DNA from: Silvanigrellaceae bacterium
Lineage (GTDB): Bacteria > Bdellovibrionota_B > Oligoflexia > Silvanigrellales > CANGWC01
Assembly: GCA_947457515.1 (NCBI GenBank)
Contig: CANGWC010000009.1
Coordinates: 1-32,790, forward strand
Length of the DNA stretch: 32,790 nucleotides
Reading direction: 5' to 3'
Shown here: positions 1 to 7,842 of the stretch, in pieces
How the letters are laid out: each line of letters starts with the position of its first letter
How positions within the stretch are numbered: position 1 is the stretch's first letter
The notes under the pieces: generated by a model
Told to the model about the DNA's origin: nothing
Databases searched by the model: none
The model's input: only the letters and a program-made list of their open reading frames with translations
Translations under genes and position numbers: made by a program

Positions 1-105
1 AAGTAACAAAAAAACATGCGAATTTTTAGTTATCCTTATTTTAAAAGGCTATGGAGATTTTTATAAAATATTTTTAAATATATCGAATAAAATTTTATAT
101 TTTAA

Positions 106-246
106 TATCAGCAATTTACAAAGGATTTAGGGGGGTCGAGCAGTTACCAAAATGGTATTAAAGGACTCTATTCTTATAAAGCTATAGCTGAAGCAGCTTC
201 GGATAACGATCCTAATACCTATTGGATCACCACCATCACTCCCTAG
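106..246 (+). pseudogene. possible 3' remnant of an unidentified gene
   Basis: A reading frame of 46 codons runs from just after an in-frame TAA (103-105) to a TAG at 244-246. It has no ATG, GTG or TTG start of its own. The upper part (about 1-110) is extremely AT-rich and full of stops, whereas from about 125 to 246 the composition is coding-like (peptide pieces GGSSSYQNG, KAIAEAASDNDPNTYW, ending ITTITP). This could be the 3' end of a gene whose 5' part has been deleted. The Y..Y and TYWITTITP pattern is faintly like the end of a type IV pilin, but that is a guess. The rest of 1-249 holds no gene I can support. Confidence 0.3.
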
Positions 247-249
247 AAA

Positions 250-552
250 CTATTTTTGAGAATGCATACAAGAAGGAGAATCAGTAAATTCTCCTTTTGC
301 TTCGACCCATTCTTGTGAAGTGAAAAGACTTAAAGAACTGGCTTTTATTTTATTGAGTTCTAGTTTTTCTTGAACAATTCTATGTCTTTGTAAAGATTTT
401 AATCCATCAAAAACACTGGATACAATGACAATTTTAAAATGAGTTTCAAAAGGTCCAGGCCCAAAGTGTTGAGCACTTTGATTCTCTATAAAATAATACT
501 CTGGATGGAAAACCTCTAAAATTTTAGAATGAAGGAAAGGTTCTATTTTCAT
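250..552 (-). CDS. bolA: BolA family protein
   Basis: A small (100 aa) BolA/IbaG-type protein. These proteins partner with monothiol glutaredoxins in iron-sulfur cluster trafficking or act in stress and envelope regulation. The family core is clear: a HFGPGP...ETHFKIVIVS segment at about residues 29-46, then the central FDGLKSLQRHR block with the conserved RHR at 57-59, and a final LFTSQEW strand/helix. The C-terminus carries SPSCMHSQK, which places a Cys like the one seen after the core in several BolA proteins. It is the last gene of the minus-strand haem run; its ATG overlaps the TGA of the preceding hemD-like gene in an ATGA junction (549-552), so translational coupling is likely. Family assignment is firm; the exact BolA subtype is not. 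Confidence 0.85.
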   Translation of the reverse strand: MKIEPFLHSKILEVFHPEYYFIENQSAQHFGPGPFETHFKIVIVSSVFDGLKSLQRHRIVQEKLELNKIKASSLSLFTSQEWVEAKGEFTDSPSCMHSQK

Positions 553-1181
553 AAATTCACACTAGGTAATTGATATTGGTGAATATAATTCTTAACCGAA
601 TTTCGATCACTTTGAAAAGAGATATTTTTCCATTTTAAAGGATCGTTTCCTAAAATAGGGATCAGGGATTCATGAACTTCTTTAAGAACCTCTTTAGAAC
701 CACAGATAAAATGAGGGTTTTGATTTAAGATCCTAATGAGGTTTTCTTGAAGGTGATCCCTTTGAGAAATAAGTTCATAACAAGAGATTTTTTCTAAGAG
801 AATATTCTTGGGGTAATGTCTCCATTTTTGGATCAAAGCCTGAGTGATTCCTTGATAAGAGGAGAGTATGCCTATTTTTTGATGAGAATGGATATGCCTC
901 TTTAAAAAGAGATCTAGGCCTTCTAGCCCATGATAAGGCCTTAAACATGTCTTACTATAAATGTTTTCAATTAAAGAAGCTGTAGGGTCTCCTACCGCTC
1001 CAAAGTGAAAGCTTAAGGGAAGATGATAATATTTTTCGAAGGCTGCAACGGAGTGCTGGCTTGTGAAAATGAGCAAGTCTAAATCATGAGGTAGAATAAA
1101 AGGTTTAAGGATCAGTTGAAAAACACTGATTTCATTTTCTGAAGGGTAACAATAAGATCTTAAAAAATACTGATTGATCAA
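549..1181 (-). CDS. hemD: putative uroporphyrinogen-III synthase
   Basis: A 210-residue cytosolic protein placed directly after hemC, where hemD normally lies. Uroporphyrinogen-III synthase closes hydroxymethylbilane with inversion of ring D. The family is very poorly conserved. What can be seen is an alternating alpha/beta pattern and short stretches typical of the fold: LDLLIFTSQHSV near residue 34 (family: 'vvFTSanAV'), FGAVGDPTASLIE near 60 (family: 'iaavG..Ta..l') and IGILSSYQG near 98. The start is TTG at 1179-1181, overlapping the hemC TGA, with an AAAGGA Shine-Dalgarno about 7 nt upstream; no ATG lies near. The 3' end overlaps bolA by 4 nt. The call rests mainly on synteny plus these short motifs. 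Confidence 0.7.
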   Translation of the reverse strand: MINQYFLRSYCYPSENEISVFQLILKPFILPHDLDLLIFTSQHSVAAFEKYYHLPLSFHFGAVGDPTASLIENIYSKTCLRPYHGLEGLDLFLKRHIHSHQKIGILSSYQGITQALIQKWRHYPKNILLEKISCYELISQRDHLQENLIRILNQNPHFICGSKEVLKEVHESLIPILGNDPLKWKNISFQSDRNSVKNYIHQYQLPSVNL

Positions 1182-2062
1182 AAATGTTCCTTTAAAAAAG
1201 ATTCTAATTCTTTTGCTAAAGATGATGTTTGGAAAAGACTTTCTAATTCAAAAAAGAATTTTCCTTTGAAAGAAGAAGAAAAATCTTTTTTGTGGGAATC
1301 AGAAACTTTATATTTTAAAATCTCTTTTCCAGGATATGCAATAAATACTATCATATCATGAAGATGAACCCCTAAAGGAGTGAGACAGCCTCCCCCGAGT
1401 TTTTCAGCGATAAATCTTTCAATAATCGTTTCAAAACAAGCATCCAAATCATTTAAAGAAATCATAAATTTATGGTGCATTTTGCCTTCAATAGCTAAAG
1501 CTCCCTGTGCAGGTGCAGGGATAAAGAAACAGGGATCTAGGGGGATCATATAAGGTTGATAGAGATTTAATCTTTCTATACCTGCGAGAGCAAGAACAAT
1601 ACCATCCCACCCACTGAGTGAAAGTTTCTTTAAACGAGTATCTATATTTCCTTTTAAAGGGAGAACTTCACATCCTGGAAATTCTTTTTCTAAAAGAAAC
1701 TTTCTTCTTAAACTGGAAGATGCAAATTGAACGTTTTGTTTTTTTTTTAAAGATAATATTGATAATAAAGGGTTTTTAGGAATTAAAAGATCTCTAGAAT
1801 CATGTCTTTTGGGGACTGCTAAGATAGAAAGACCCTCGGGAGAAAGGTAGGCCATATCTTTAAAACTATGAATAGCAAGATCAGCTGTATCTTTAATGAG
1901 GGCTTCTTGAATCTCTTTGACAAAAGCTTCTTTTCCTAAAACGCCTTTGTCTCCCTGAGTGACAATTGTTTCGATACGACTAGATAAGGGAGAAATCAGA
2001 GATTGAATGTAGCGTGCCTGCCATAAAGCAAGAGGACTACCTCGGGAAGCGATGGTTATCAT
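1178..2062 (-). CDS. hemC: porphobilinogen deaminase (hydroxymethylbilane synthase)
   Basis: This enzyme polymerises four porphobilinogen molecules into hydroxymethylbilane, the third committed step of tetrapyrrole synthesis, in the cytosol. The 294-residue protein begins with the family motif IASRGSPLALWQA. It has TQGDKG, the catalytic Asp in HSFKDMA (Asp69), the substrate-binding Arg region SSSLRRK, PLKGNIDTRLKKL, and PAPAQGALAIE. The cofactor cysteine is Cys226 in EKLGGGCLTPLG, which should hold the dipyrromethane primer. Length is slightly below the usual ~310. It follows hemA by 6 nt and overlaps the TTG start of the hemD-like gene. All key residues are present, so it should be active. 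Confidence 0.95.
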   Translation of the reverse strand: MITIASRGSPLALWQARYIQSLISPLSSRIETIVTQGDKGVLGKEAFVKEIQEALIKDTADLAIHSFKDMAYLSPEGLSILAVPKRHDSRDLLIPKNPLLSILSLKKKQNVQFASSSLRRKFLLEKEFPGCEVLPLKGNIDTRLKKLSLSGWDGIVLALAGIERLNLYQPYMIPLDPCFFIPAPAQGALAIEGKMHHKFMISLNDLDACFETIIERFIAEKLGGGCLTPLGVHLHDMIVFIAYPGKEILKYKVSDSHKKDFSSSFKGKFFFELESLFQTSSLAKELESFLKEHF

Positions 2063-2068
2063 TTACAA

Positions 2069-3223
2069 CTAGGGTTCTAGGTTAAAAATTATTCTTAAAC
2101 TTTCTAACAGATCATTTTGACCATTGCGAACCTTAGAAATAGGAATAGAACTGATTTTTTTAGCAATCGCTTGAGCAATCACTTCAGGATTCTGTGTGCC
2201 TTTACTTTGAGCTTTGGTAAGTTCTTGATAAGTCACTTCTTTTACCCAAGAATGAAATTCTGCAATGGGAGATTTATTCTGTTTAGTATACCAATTTAAA
2301 GCTTCATCTTTAATGATCTGAGAAGCTTGCGTGATAGCATCACTTCGAGAATCAATATGATGAGCTGCAATGGTTTTAAGATCATCAATATTAATCAGAG
2401 TGACTTCGGGATTTTTGAAATCATCCACATTTCTTGGCATACCTAAATCAAAAATTCTTTGATTTTCACAGGTATGTTTCTCAAATATTAAAGGAGTATT
2501 GAGTTGAAGAGTGCAAAAAACAAGGGAATAAGAAGAGAAGTTTTCTAAAGCAGTCTCTAAAGATACAGCCTGACTAAGATGATATTTATCTTTGATAACT
2601 AAAGCTTTATCTAAAGTTCTATTAGCCAAAGTCACTGAGCTATGAGGAAAATACTCTTCAATATATTTAGCCATTAAGCTTCCCATATAACCAGCACCTA
2701 ATATCAGAATGGATTGGGAATGACGTTCTCTGGCAACTTCTAAAGCTATTTTAGCCAGAGAAGTATTCTTTTGATGAAGAGAAGTCTGGTTTTTGACTTT
2801 CTTGGCAACATAAAAACAATGCTGAAATAAAGATTCAGAAGAAGAATCACATAAGCCCCATTCTTTAGCTAATTGAAAACTTTGCTTAACTTGTCCTAAA
2901 ATTTGAGATTCTCCGACGACCAAAGAGTCTAGACTACAACTTACAGAAAAAAGATTCTCTAAAGCTTCTAATCCCTGTGAAAAGTGCAAGTATGATCGAG
3001 CATTTTCTCCTAAGAATTGAGTGAGAAAAGAGAGAGGATCTTTTAAAGGGCCAAGAATACAAAATTCAAAGCGATTGCAAGTAGATAAAGGAATAAACTG
3101 AAGATCTTTACGATAAGGTTGAAGCCATTTTGTAAGGACTTCTTTATCCATAAGAGAAGCAAATTTTTCTCTAAGGGGAAGAGGACAATTTTTATAATTG
3201 AGTCCTCCGTAGGTGATGAGCAT
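2069..3223 (-). CDS. hemA: glutamyl-tRNA reductase
   Basis: This enzyme reduces glutamyl-tRNA(Glu) to glutamate-1-semialdehyde with NADPH, the entry step of the C5 route to 5-aminolevulinate. The 384-residue protein has GLNYKNCPLPLREK at the N-terminus and the catalytic cysteine Cys49 in LSTCNRFE. LDSLVVGESQILGQVK follows at about 97-112, then a Rossmann NADPH-binding segment LILGAGYMGSLMAKY and ANRT around 173-203. The C-terminal part is a shorter dimerisation helix region than in many homologues (family about 420 aa). The ATG follows the stop of the upstream membrane-protein gene directly (TAAATG). Presence of this route argues against an alpha-proteobacterium, where ALA synthase is usual. 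hemL is not in the window. Confidence 0.95.
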   Translation of the reverse strand: MLITYGGLNYKNCPLPLREKFASLMDKEVLTKWLQPYRKDLQFIPLSTCNRFEFCILGPLKDPLSFLTQFLGENARSYLHFSQGLEALENLFSVSCSLDSLVVGESQILGQVKQSFQLAKEWGLCDSSSESLFQHCFYVAKKVKNQTSLHQKNTSLAKIALEVARERHSQSILILGAGYMGSLMAKYIEEYFPHSSVTLANRTLDKALVIKDKYHLSQAVSLETALENFSSYSLVFCTLQLNTPLIFEKHTCENQRIFDLGMPRNVDDFKNPEVTLINIDDLKTIAAHHIDSRSDAITQASQIIKDEALNWYTKQNKSPIAEFHSWVKEVTYQELTKAQSKGTQNPEVIAQAIAKKISSIPISKVRNGQNDLLESLRIIFNLEP

Positions 3224-4261
3224 TTAGAACTTACTGTCTTCATTTCCAGGGAAAGAGGGAGGATTCTCTTTTTTACTTTTATCTGTAGAACTTTTATCTG
3301 TAGAGAAACTTTCAGATCCTACATCACTGAAACGTTGATTGAATCCAGCTTGGGATCCGGCTTCACCGGATACAGAAAAAGGAGGTAATGATTTATTATC
3401 ATTATGATGTCCCATAGAAACACTATTTCTTCTTCTTAAAAAAGAGACCAAAAAAAGAAGAGTTAAAAGACCACCTAAACCTGCAATCCAAGGCAAATAA
3501 GCTAATAAAGGAGAGGATCTTTCTAAGGATGGAGTTGAAAGAACTAGGGAAGTCATAAATGGAAATAAAAGCTCTCTATTTTTTTGAAAGGAAGATTTTT
3601 CATCAGTTAATGTAATTCTAAATAACTGCGTTTGACTACTGAAAACAACGATGGTTTGAAAAACTTCATTCTCCCCTTGGCTATAACGAGCATCATAAAG
3701 AAGAAATTTTTTGCCAGGTTCAACTTCTTGAACAGATTTTTGAAAGATTTCAAAAGCAGATCCAGCACCATTGGATTCAGAGAATTTCTTTTGAATACTT
3801 GCACCATACTCTTCTAAGCTTAGAGGATCTATAGGTATAGGTTGATTCAGAACTTTAACGGTCATGTTAGGATCTGCTACAATAGGGTTTTGTGTAGTAG
3901 GAACAAGTTTTTCTTTAGGCTCAAAGAAAACTTCATAGCCCATATAATCTTCTTTAGGGATCCAAGAAGAAGGAATACTCATCTTAAAGGTTTTTTCAGG
4001 ATTGGTTTTATATTCGTATTCTTGTGCTTGAATAGCTGCTACAGGTGCCGCATCTTGTGCGGGAGGAGTTTTAGGAGCGGTTGCTTTGGAATCAGCAGGG
4101 TTATCTGCAGGTGCCGCTGCCTGTGGCTTAGGAGCGGGTTTAGCTTTAGCTGGGGAGCTTGCAGCAGGAGTATCCTCATCACCATCTGGAGCATCTTCAC
4201 AGAATGCTAAGACCGATAAAAGAAATAGAAAGTAACGTAAAAAATAAAAAAGATTAACCAT
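3224..4261 (-). CDS. exported membrane-anchored protein with PsbP/Mog1-like domain
   Basis: I do not recognise a named family. From the Met at 4261 the protein has 345 residues. It starts with a hydrophobic signal-like segment (about 4-20), then a low-complexity Ala/Pro/Lys/Asp linker to about residue 80. A globular domain of about 150 residues follows (FKMSIPSSWIPK ... KKFLLYDARYS ... FQTIVVFSSQTQLFRITLT); its strand pattern resembles the PsbP/Mog1/DUF1795-type fold. A transmembrane helix (about 252-274, LLAYLPWIAGLGG...) comes next, then RRR and a Ser/Asn-rich cytoplasmic tail. An upstream ATG at 4270 exists, but the AAAGG Shine-Dalgarno abuts it and is ideally spaced (9 nt) for the ATG at 4261. 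It overlaps the TPR gene by 8 nt and is directly followed by hemA. A role in the envelope is inferred from topology only. Confidence 0.7.
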   Translation of the reverse strand: MVNLFYFLRYFLFLLSVLAFCEDAPDGDEDTPAASSPAKAKPAPKPQAAAPADNPADSKATAPKTPPAQDAAPVAAIQAQEYEYKTNPEKTFKMSIPSSWIPKEDYMGYEVFFEPKEKLVPTTQNPIVADPNMTVKVLNQPIPIDPLSLEEYGASIQKKFSESNGAGSAFEIFQKSVQEVEPGKKFLLYDARYSQGENEVFQTIVVFSSQTQLFRITLTDEKSSFQKNRELLFPFMTSLVLSTPSLERSSPLLAYLPWIAGLGGLLTLLFLVSFLRRRNSVSMGHHNDNKSLPPFSVSGEAGSQAGFNQRFSDVGSESFSTDKSSTDKSKKENPPSFPGNEDSKF

Positions 4262-5468
4262 TAGCAACATCCTTTGGAGATAGAATAGATAATATTTGGG
4301 CAGTTTTCATACCCATAACATCATAATAATCGACTATTCCTGATGAATTTGTAAAGGGGTAAGCTTCTAAATCATTCCAAAGCAATGTTTTTGACAGGTG
4401 TTTCCAAGAGCTAATTCGAATTTCATGACCAGAACTAGGGCTTTGATGAACTGAACTCATATTTTTAGAAATACCTATGATGTGAAGAACTTGTTTTTCC
4501 TTGAAACCCAAAATAAATCGCGCTCTAGGTAAATCAAAAGGGCAAGAAATAAGAGTATTTTTTTGTGATAAAAGATCAAGTGCTTTTTTACGAGAAGTGA
4601 TCAAGAGACACTGTTTCCCTTGAGAAGAATCAACTTCAAAGAGGTCTTCTAAGCTTTCACTCCAAATATCAGAAAGAGGATAGTAAATATTTTTGAGTTT
4701 TTGAGTTTTCAAAACTTCTTGTCCTAAATCTAAAACAGATTGATTTCTAGCTTCTTGTTTTTGCCATTCAATATGCATTTTATGTATTTGAACATCAGGA
4801 TTTTCAAGGGATAAGTTTTTGATATGGTTCAAAGCCTCGGTATATTCACCTAAAGCAGAATAGCAAAGACTGGTGTTTAAAAGTGCTTCAAGATGTGTTG
4901 GATGATAATTCAAACAAGTTTTATAATACTCTAGAGCTTTAGAGATATTTTTATTTTGCCAATGCAGATTACCTGCAACAATATAAGGTTCTGGACAAGC
5001 GGGATATTGATTTTGGATTTGATAAAGACAGGAATAGAAATGAGAATCTTGAGGATTAAGATGTCTATAATAACTCCAAAGATCTAAAAAAGATCCCTTA
5101 AGTGCAAGTTTTTTTAAAATAACATGAGATTTTTGTAATAATCCATAAGCATGCCAATGGAGTTTAGTTGTAGGCTTAAGTCTTGAAAGAAGTCTTTGAC
5201 TCCAAATATTCTTCCCTAAGTGATGCAAACCTATAATAGATAAAGCGAGATAATTAACTTTTTCTTTTCCTGAGTAAAAACGATGCATCTTAAGACAATG
5301 GCGAGTCAAAGCTTGAACCCCCATAATATCTTTATTTTCTAAAAGACTTTCCATCCAGAATCGGTAATAAGAGAAAGTATTTTTAGATAAAGAAAAGACT
5401 TTATCGGAGCATATATTCACACATTCATCATATTGTTGCAGATAAAAACAGTTCATAAGTGTAGACAT
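4254..5468 (-). CDS. TPR-repeat protein of unknown function
   Basis: A 404-residue protein without signal peptide or membrane segment. Two consecutive tetratricopeptide repeats are recognisable at about residues 161-225: a family-like AGNLHWQNKNISKALEYY followed by ALLNTSLCYSALGEYTEAL. The flanking helices (15-60, 75-130) may be more divergent repeats. The C-terminal 150 residues look like a separate globular part with no motif I know. The ATG at 5468 has GAGG about 8 nt upstream and is preferred over Met5. It follows the uvrA-like gene after about 60 nt and overlaps the next gene, so it belongs to the same transcript as the haem genes. TPRs mediate protein contacts; the partner is unknown. 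Confidence 0.7.
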   Translation of the reverse strand: MSTLMNCFYLQQYDECVNICSDKVFSLSKNTFSYYRFWMESLLENKDIMGVQALTRHCLKMHRFYSGKEKVNYLALSIIGLHHLGKNIWSQRLLSRLKPTTKLHWHAYGLLQKSHVILKKLALKGSFLDLWSYYRHLNPQDSHFYSCLYQIQNQYPACPEPYIVAGNLHWQNKNISKALEYYKTCLNYHPTHLEALLNTSLCYSALGEYTEALNHIKNLSLENPDVQIHKMHIEWQKQEARNQSVLDLGQEVLKTQKLKNIYYPLSDIWSESLEDLFEVDSSQGKQCLLITSRKKALDLLSQKNTLISCPFDLPRARFILGFKEKQVLHIIGISKNMSSVHQSPSSGHEIRISSWKHLSKTLLWNDLEAYPFTNSSGIVDYYDVMGMKTAQILSILSPKDVANG

Positions 5469-5529
5469 GGAGAGATCCTCATATCTATTATTTCGGCATC
5501 ACAGAAAAAAGTGAGATGACAAAGTTTTC

Positions 5530-7842
5530 CTAGGAGAGATCTAGGCAAATATCGGCATAGGGAATAAACTCTTCTCGATTCTCTATCAAAACAAAAGAAG
5601 AGCCTTGAGTGGTGAGTTTCTTCATAAGATTCCCTAATATTTCAATATCATGGGTATGAAGACCTGTACTGGGATGGAAAAGAAGATACCATCGACCATC
5701 AATTTTTCTTTGGGAAAGTTCCTGAGATAAATGGAGTCGTTGAAGTTCTCCTCCACTCAGTTCACTTAAAGTTTGGCTTAAGGGAATATACCCTAATCCA
5801 AATTGCACCAAATTTTGAAGATGTGTTTTAAATCTTGGAAGGTGTCCTATAAGAGGCAAAGCTTCCTGTGCGTTTTTTTGGAGCATTTGGAAAAAATGCA
5901 ATCCTTGGTACTGCGTTAAAAGACTTTGTGGATGAAGTCTCTGTCCTTCACACTGAGGGCATTCATACTCAATAGGAGGAGAATATTTAGAAATCAGTTG
6001 ATGGTAACCCTTTCCTTTACAGGAAGGACATTGTCCTAAACTTGAACTCCAAGAAAAATGAGAATCTGTGAGTCCTAAGATCTGACTCATGGGAAGCCGA
6101 GCCCAAAATTTTCTTAATAAAGGAAGAAACCCTAAAACTGATGCTAAAACTCTATGAGATGTCTTCTTCAGAGATCCGGGACGGATATCTTGTAAAGACG
6201 TGACAGATTCATGTTTCTCTAAAGCAGGATAGATACACTCTTGTAAAAGAGTGCTTTTCCCGGATCCAGATTTACCTCTAATAATATGAATGCCTTTTTC
6301 ATAAAGAGTGAAAGACTTTAAAGAAACATTTCTTATCTTAATGTTTTTGAGTTCTAGGAAGGGAGCCAGTTTTGTTTTATCTTGATTAAATGAAGTCTTA
6401 ATAAGAGATGTATTTTCGCTATAGGGATTTTGAGACGTGTGAATACTTGTAATATAACCACCTTCTTTCCCAGCGTCAGGTCCTAGAACAAAGACACCAT
6501 CACAGCGTTTTAAAAAATGAGGATGATGTTCTACTGTAAGAATAGAGGCACCATTTTTGATCATTTTTTGAAGTAACAAGATTAAGTTTTCAACTTCTAA
6601 AGACGTGAGACCCTGGCAAGGCTCATCTAAAATATAAAGCATTCCCTGTAATTGATTAGAAAAAAGATTGGATAAACGAAGTCTTTGGATCTCACTGGGA
6701 GAAAGACTATTGGCACTTCTTCCTAAATTCAGATGATCTAAATTGAGATCTAAAAGTACGTTAAAGATCCGTTCCATCTCCGAAAAGACTTTTTTCTGTG
6801 CTGGATGTAAAAGAGCCGTTTTCTTTAAAGTCTCGAAAAAAGATCTTAATTGAGAAATAGGTTGTTGATTTAAATATGAAAAATCATATTTACCTAATAG
6901 AAGACGAACTCCAAAGTCTTCGATACGACTTCCCTTACAGGATTTACAGGGGTAAAGATCTGCAGGAAGATCTTCTTCTTCAGATCCTGTTCCATGACAA
7001 GATGTGCACTGACCTAAAGAAGAGTGACTTAAATGTCTAGGATCTAAAGATAATGCCGATTGACCACAAAGAGGACAGGTTTTCTTTGTATTAAAATAGA
7101 CCTTAATATCATCTTGAATCACGGTAAGGCATCCCTTACCCCAATCTAAAGCATTCACAATGCTTTTTTCTAAAGAAACAGTTGATTTAACTTGTAGCCT
7201 ATCAATAATCACATCAATAGAATTGAGAGTATCACTGGGGATTTTAGGCATTTGTTTTTGAATATCAACAATCTCATCATTGAGATAAATCTTAGAAAAA
7301 CCTGATTCTAAGATCTTCTCTAAGAGCTTTCCATGGGATCCTTTTCTTTTATGAATCAGTGGAGCTAAAAGTGAGATTTTTTGATCTTTGTAATCTTTAA
7401 ATATCTTTTCAATGATCTGAGTGACAGAGAAAGACTCTAAAGGGATCTCACATTGAGAACAGGTGGGAATCCCAAAAGAGACAAAATAGACCCTCAGAAG
7501 ATCTACAAGGCCACAGAGAGTTCCTACTGTGGAAAGATTTCCTAAAACACCTTGTTTTTGAGAGAGACCTAAAGCTGGGGGTAACCCGGTAAGACTTTGA
7601 AAATGAGGACGAACAGCTTTTTTATAATTTGATTGATAAAAAAGAGGGATATGTGATGCTTCTGAAAATCTTCGAAGTGATTCAATATACAAAGTATCAA
7701 AAACAAGACTCGATTTTCCAGATCCGCTTTTTCCTGTGAAAGCGATAAGTTGTCTTTTAGGAATTTCTAAAGAGAGATTTTTTAAATTATTCTCTGTAGC
7801 TCCAGTAAGGCGTATCCAAGGATCCATGTTAATATCTCTCAT
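5530..7842 (-). CDS. UvrA-like ABC ATPase lacking the insertion domain, degenerate second site
   Basis: Clearly a UvrA paralogue, but 770 residues instead of about 940. In order: Walker A GKSGSGKSS (37-45); first zinc module with C128/C131; a UvrB-binding-like segment (LLAPLIHKRKGSHGKLLE, 158-175); zinc cysteines C256, C259, C279, C282; then almost at once C299/C302, where UvrA normally has the damage-sensing insertion domain of about 90 residues. The first signature is altered (LSPSEIQRLRL, 380-390), with intact Walker B ILDEPCQG (D406, E407) and VEHH. The second half has Walker A GKSGSGKST (523-531), zinc pairs C605/C608 and C628/C631, and a perfect LSGGE (695-699). Its Walker B reads LLFHPSTG (no Asp-Glu) and the switch His is lost (IENR, 753-756). 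The start is 7842 or Met6 at 7827; both overlap amgK. It probably does not replace canonical UvrA in excision repair. Confidence 0.85.
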   Translation of the reverse strand: MRDINMDPWIRLTGATENNLKNLSLEIPKRQLIAFTGKSGSGKSSLVFDTLYIESLRRFSEASHIPLFYQSNYKKAVRPHFQSLTGLPPALGLSQKQGVLGNLSTVGTLCGLVDLLRVYFVSFGIPTCSQCEIPLESFSVTQIIEKIFKDYKDQKISLLAPLIHKRKGSHGKLLEKILESGFSKIYLNDEIVDIQKQMPKIPSDTLNSIDVIIDRLQVKSTVSLEKSIVNALDWGKGCLTVIQDDIKVYFNTKKTCPLCGQSALSLDPRHLSHSSLGQCTSCHGTGSEEEDLPADLYPCKSCKGSRIEDFGVRLLLGKYDFSYLNQQPISQLRSFFETLKKTALLHPAQKKVFSEMERIFNVLLDLNLDHLNLGRSANSLSPSEIQRLRLSNLFSNQLQGMLYILDEPCQGLTSLEVENLILLLQKMIKNGASILTVEHHPHFLKRCDGVFVLGPDAGKEGGYITSIHTSQNPYSENTSLIKTSFNQDKTKLAPFLELKNIKIRNVSLKSFTLYEKGIHIIRGKSGSGKSTLLQECIYPALEKHESVTSLQDIRPGSLKKTSHRVLASVLGFLPLLRKFWARLPMSQILGLTDSHFSWSSSLGQCPSCKGKGYHQLISKYSPPIEYECPQCEGQRLHPQSLLTQYQGLHFFQMLQKNAQEALPLIGHLPRFKTHLQNLVQFGLGYIPLSQTLSELSGGELQRLHLSQELSQRKIDGRWYLLFHPSTGLHTHDIEILGNLMKKLTTQGSSFVLIENREEFIPYADICLDLS

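Noticed and set aside
220-246. TTGGATCACC resembling the 3' end of 16S rRNA
   Set aside because: The match stops after ten bases (the CCTCC is replaced by ACCATCACTCC) and nothing upstream resembles 16S rRNA.
3842-4210. Plus-strand 122-codon frame, Cys/Arg/Ser-rich
   Set aside because: Antisense to the Ala/Pro linker of the PsbP-like gene, with unnatural composition.
7736-7825. Upstream extension of amgK to 7736
   Set aside because: It would lie wholly inside the well-conserved Walker A region of the uvrA-like gene, and the AmgK-like sequence begins only after 7826.
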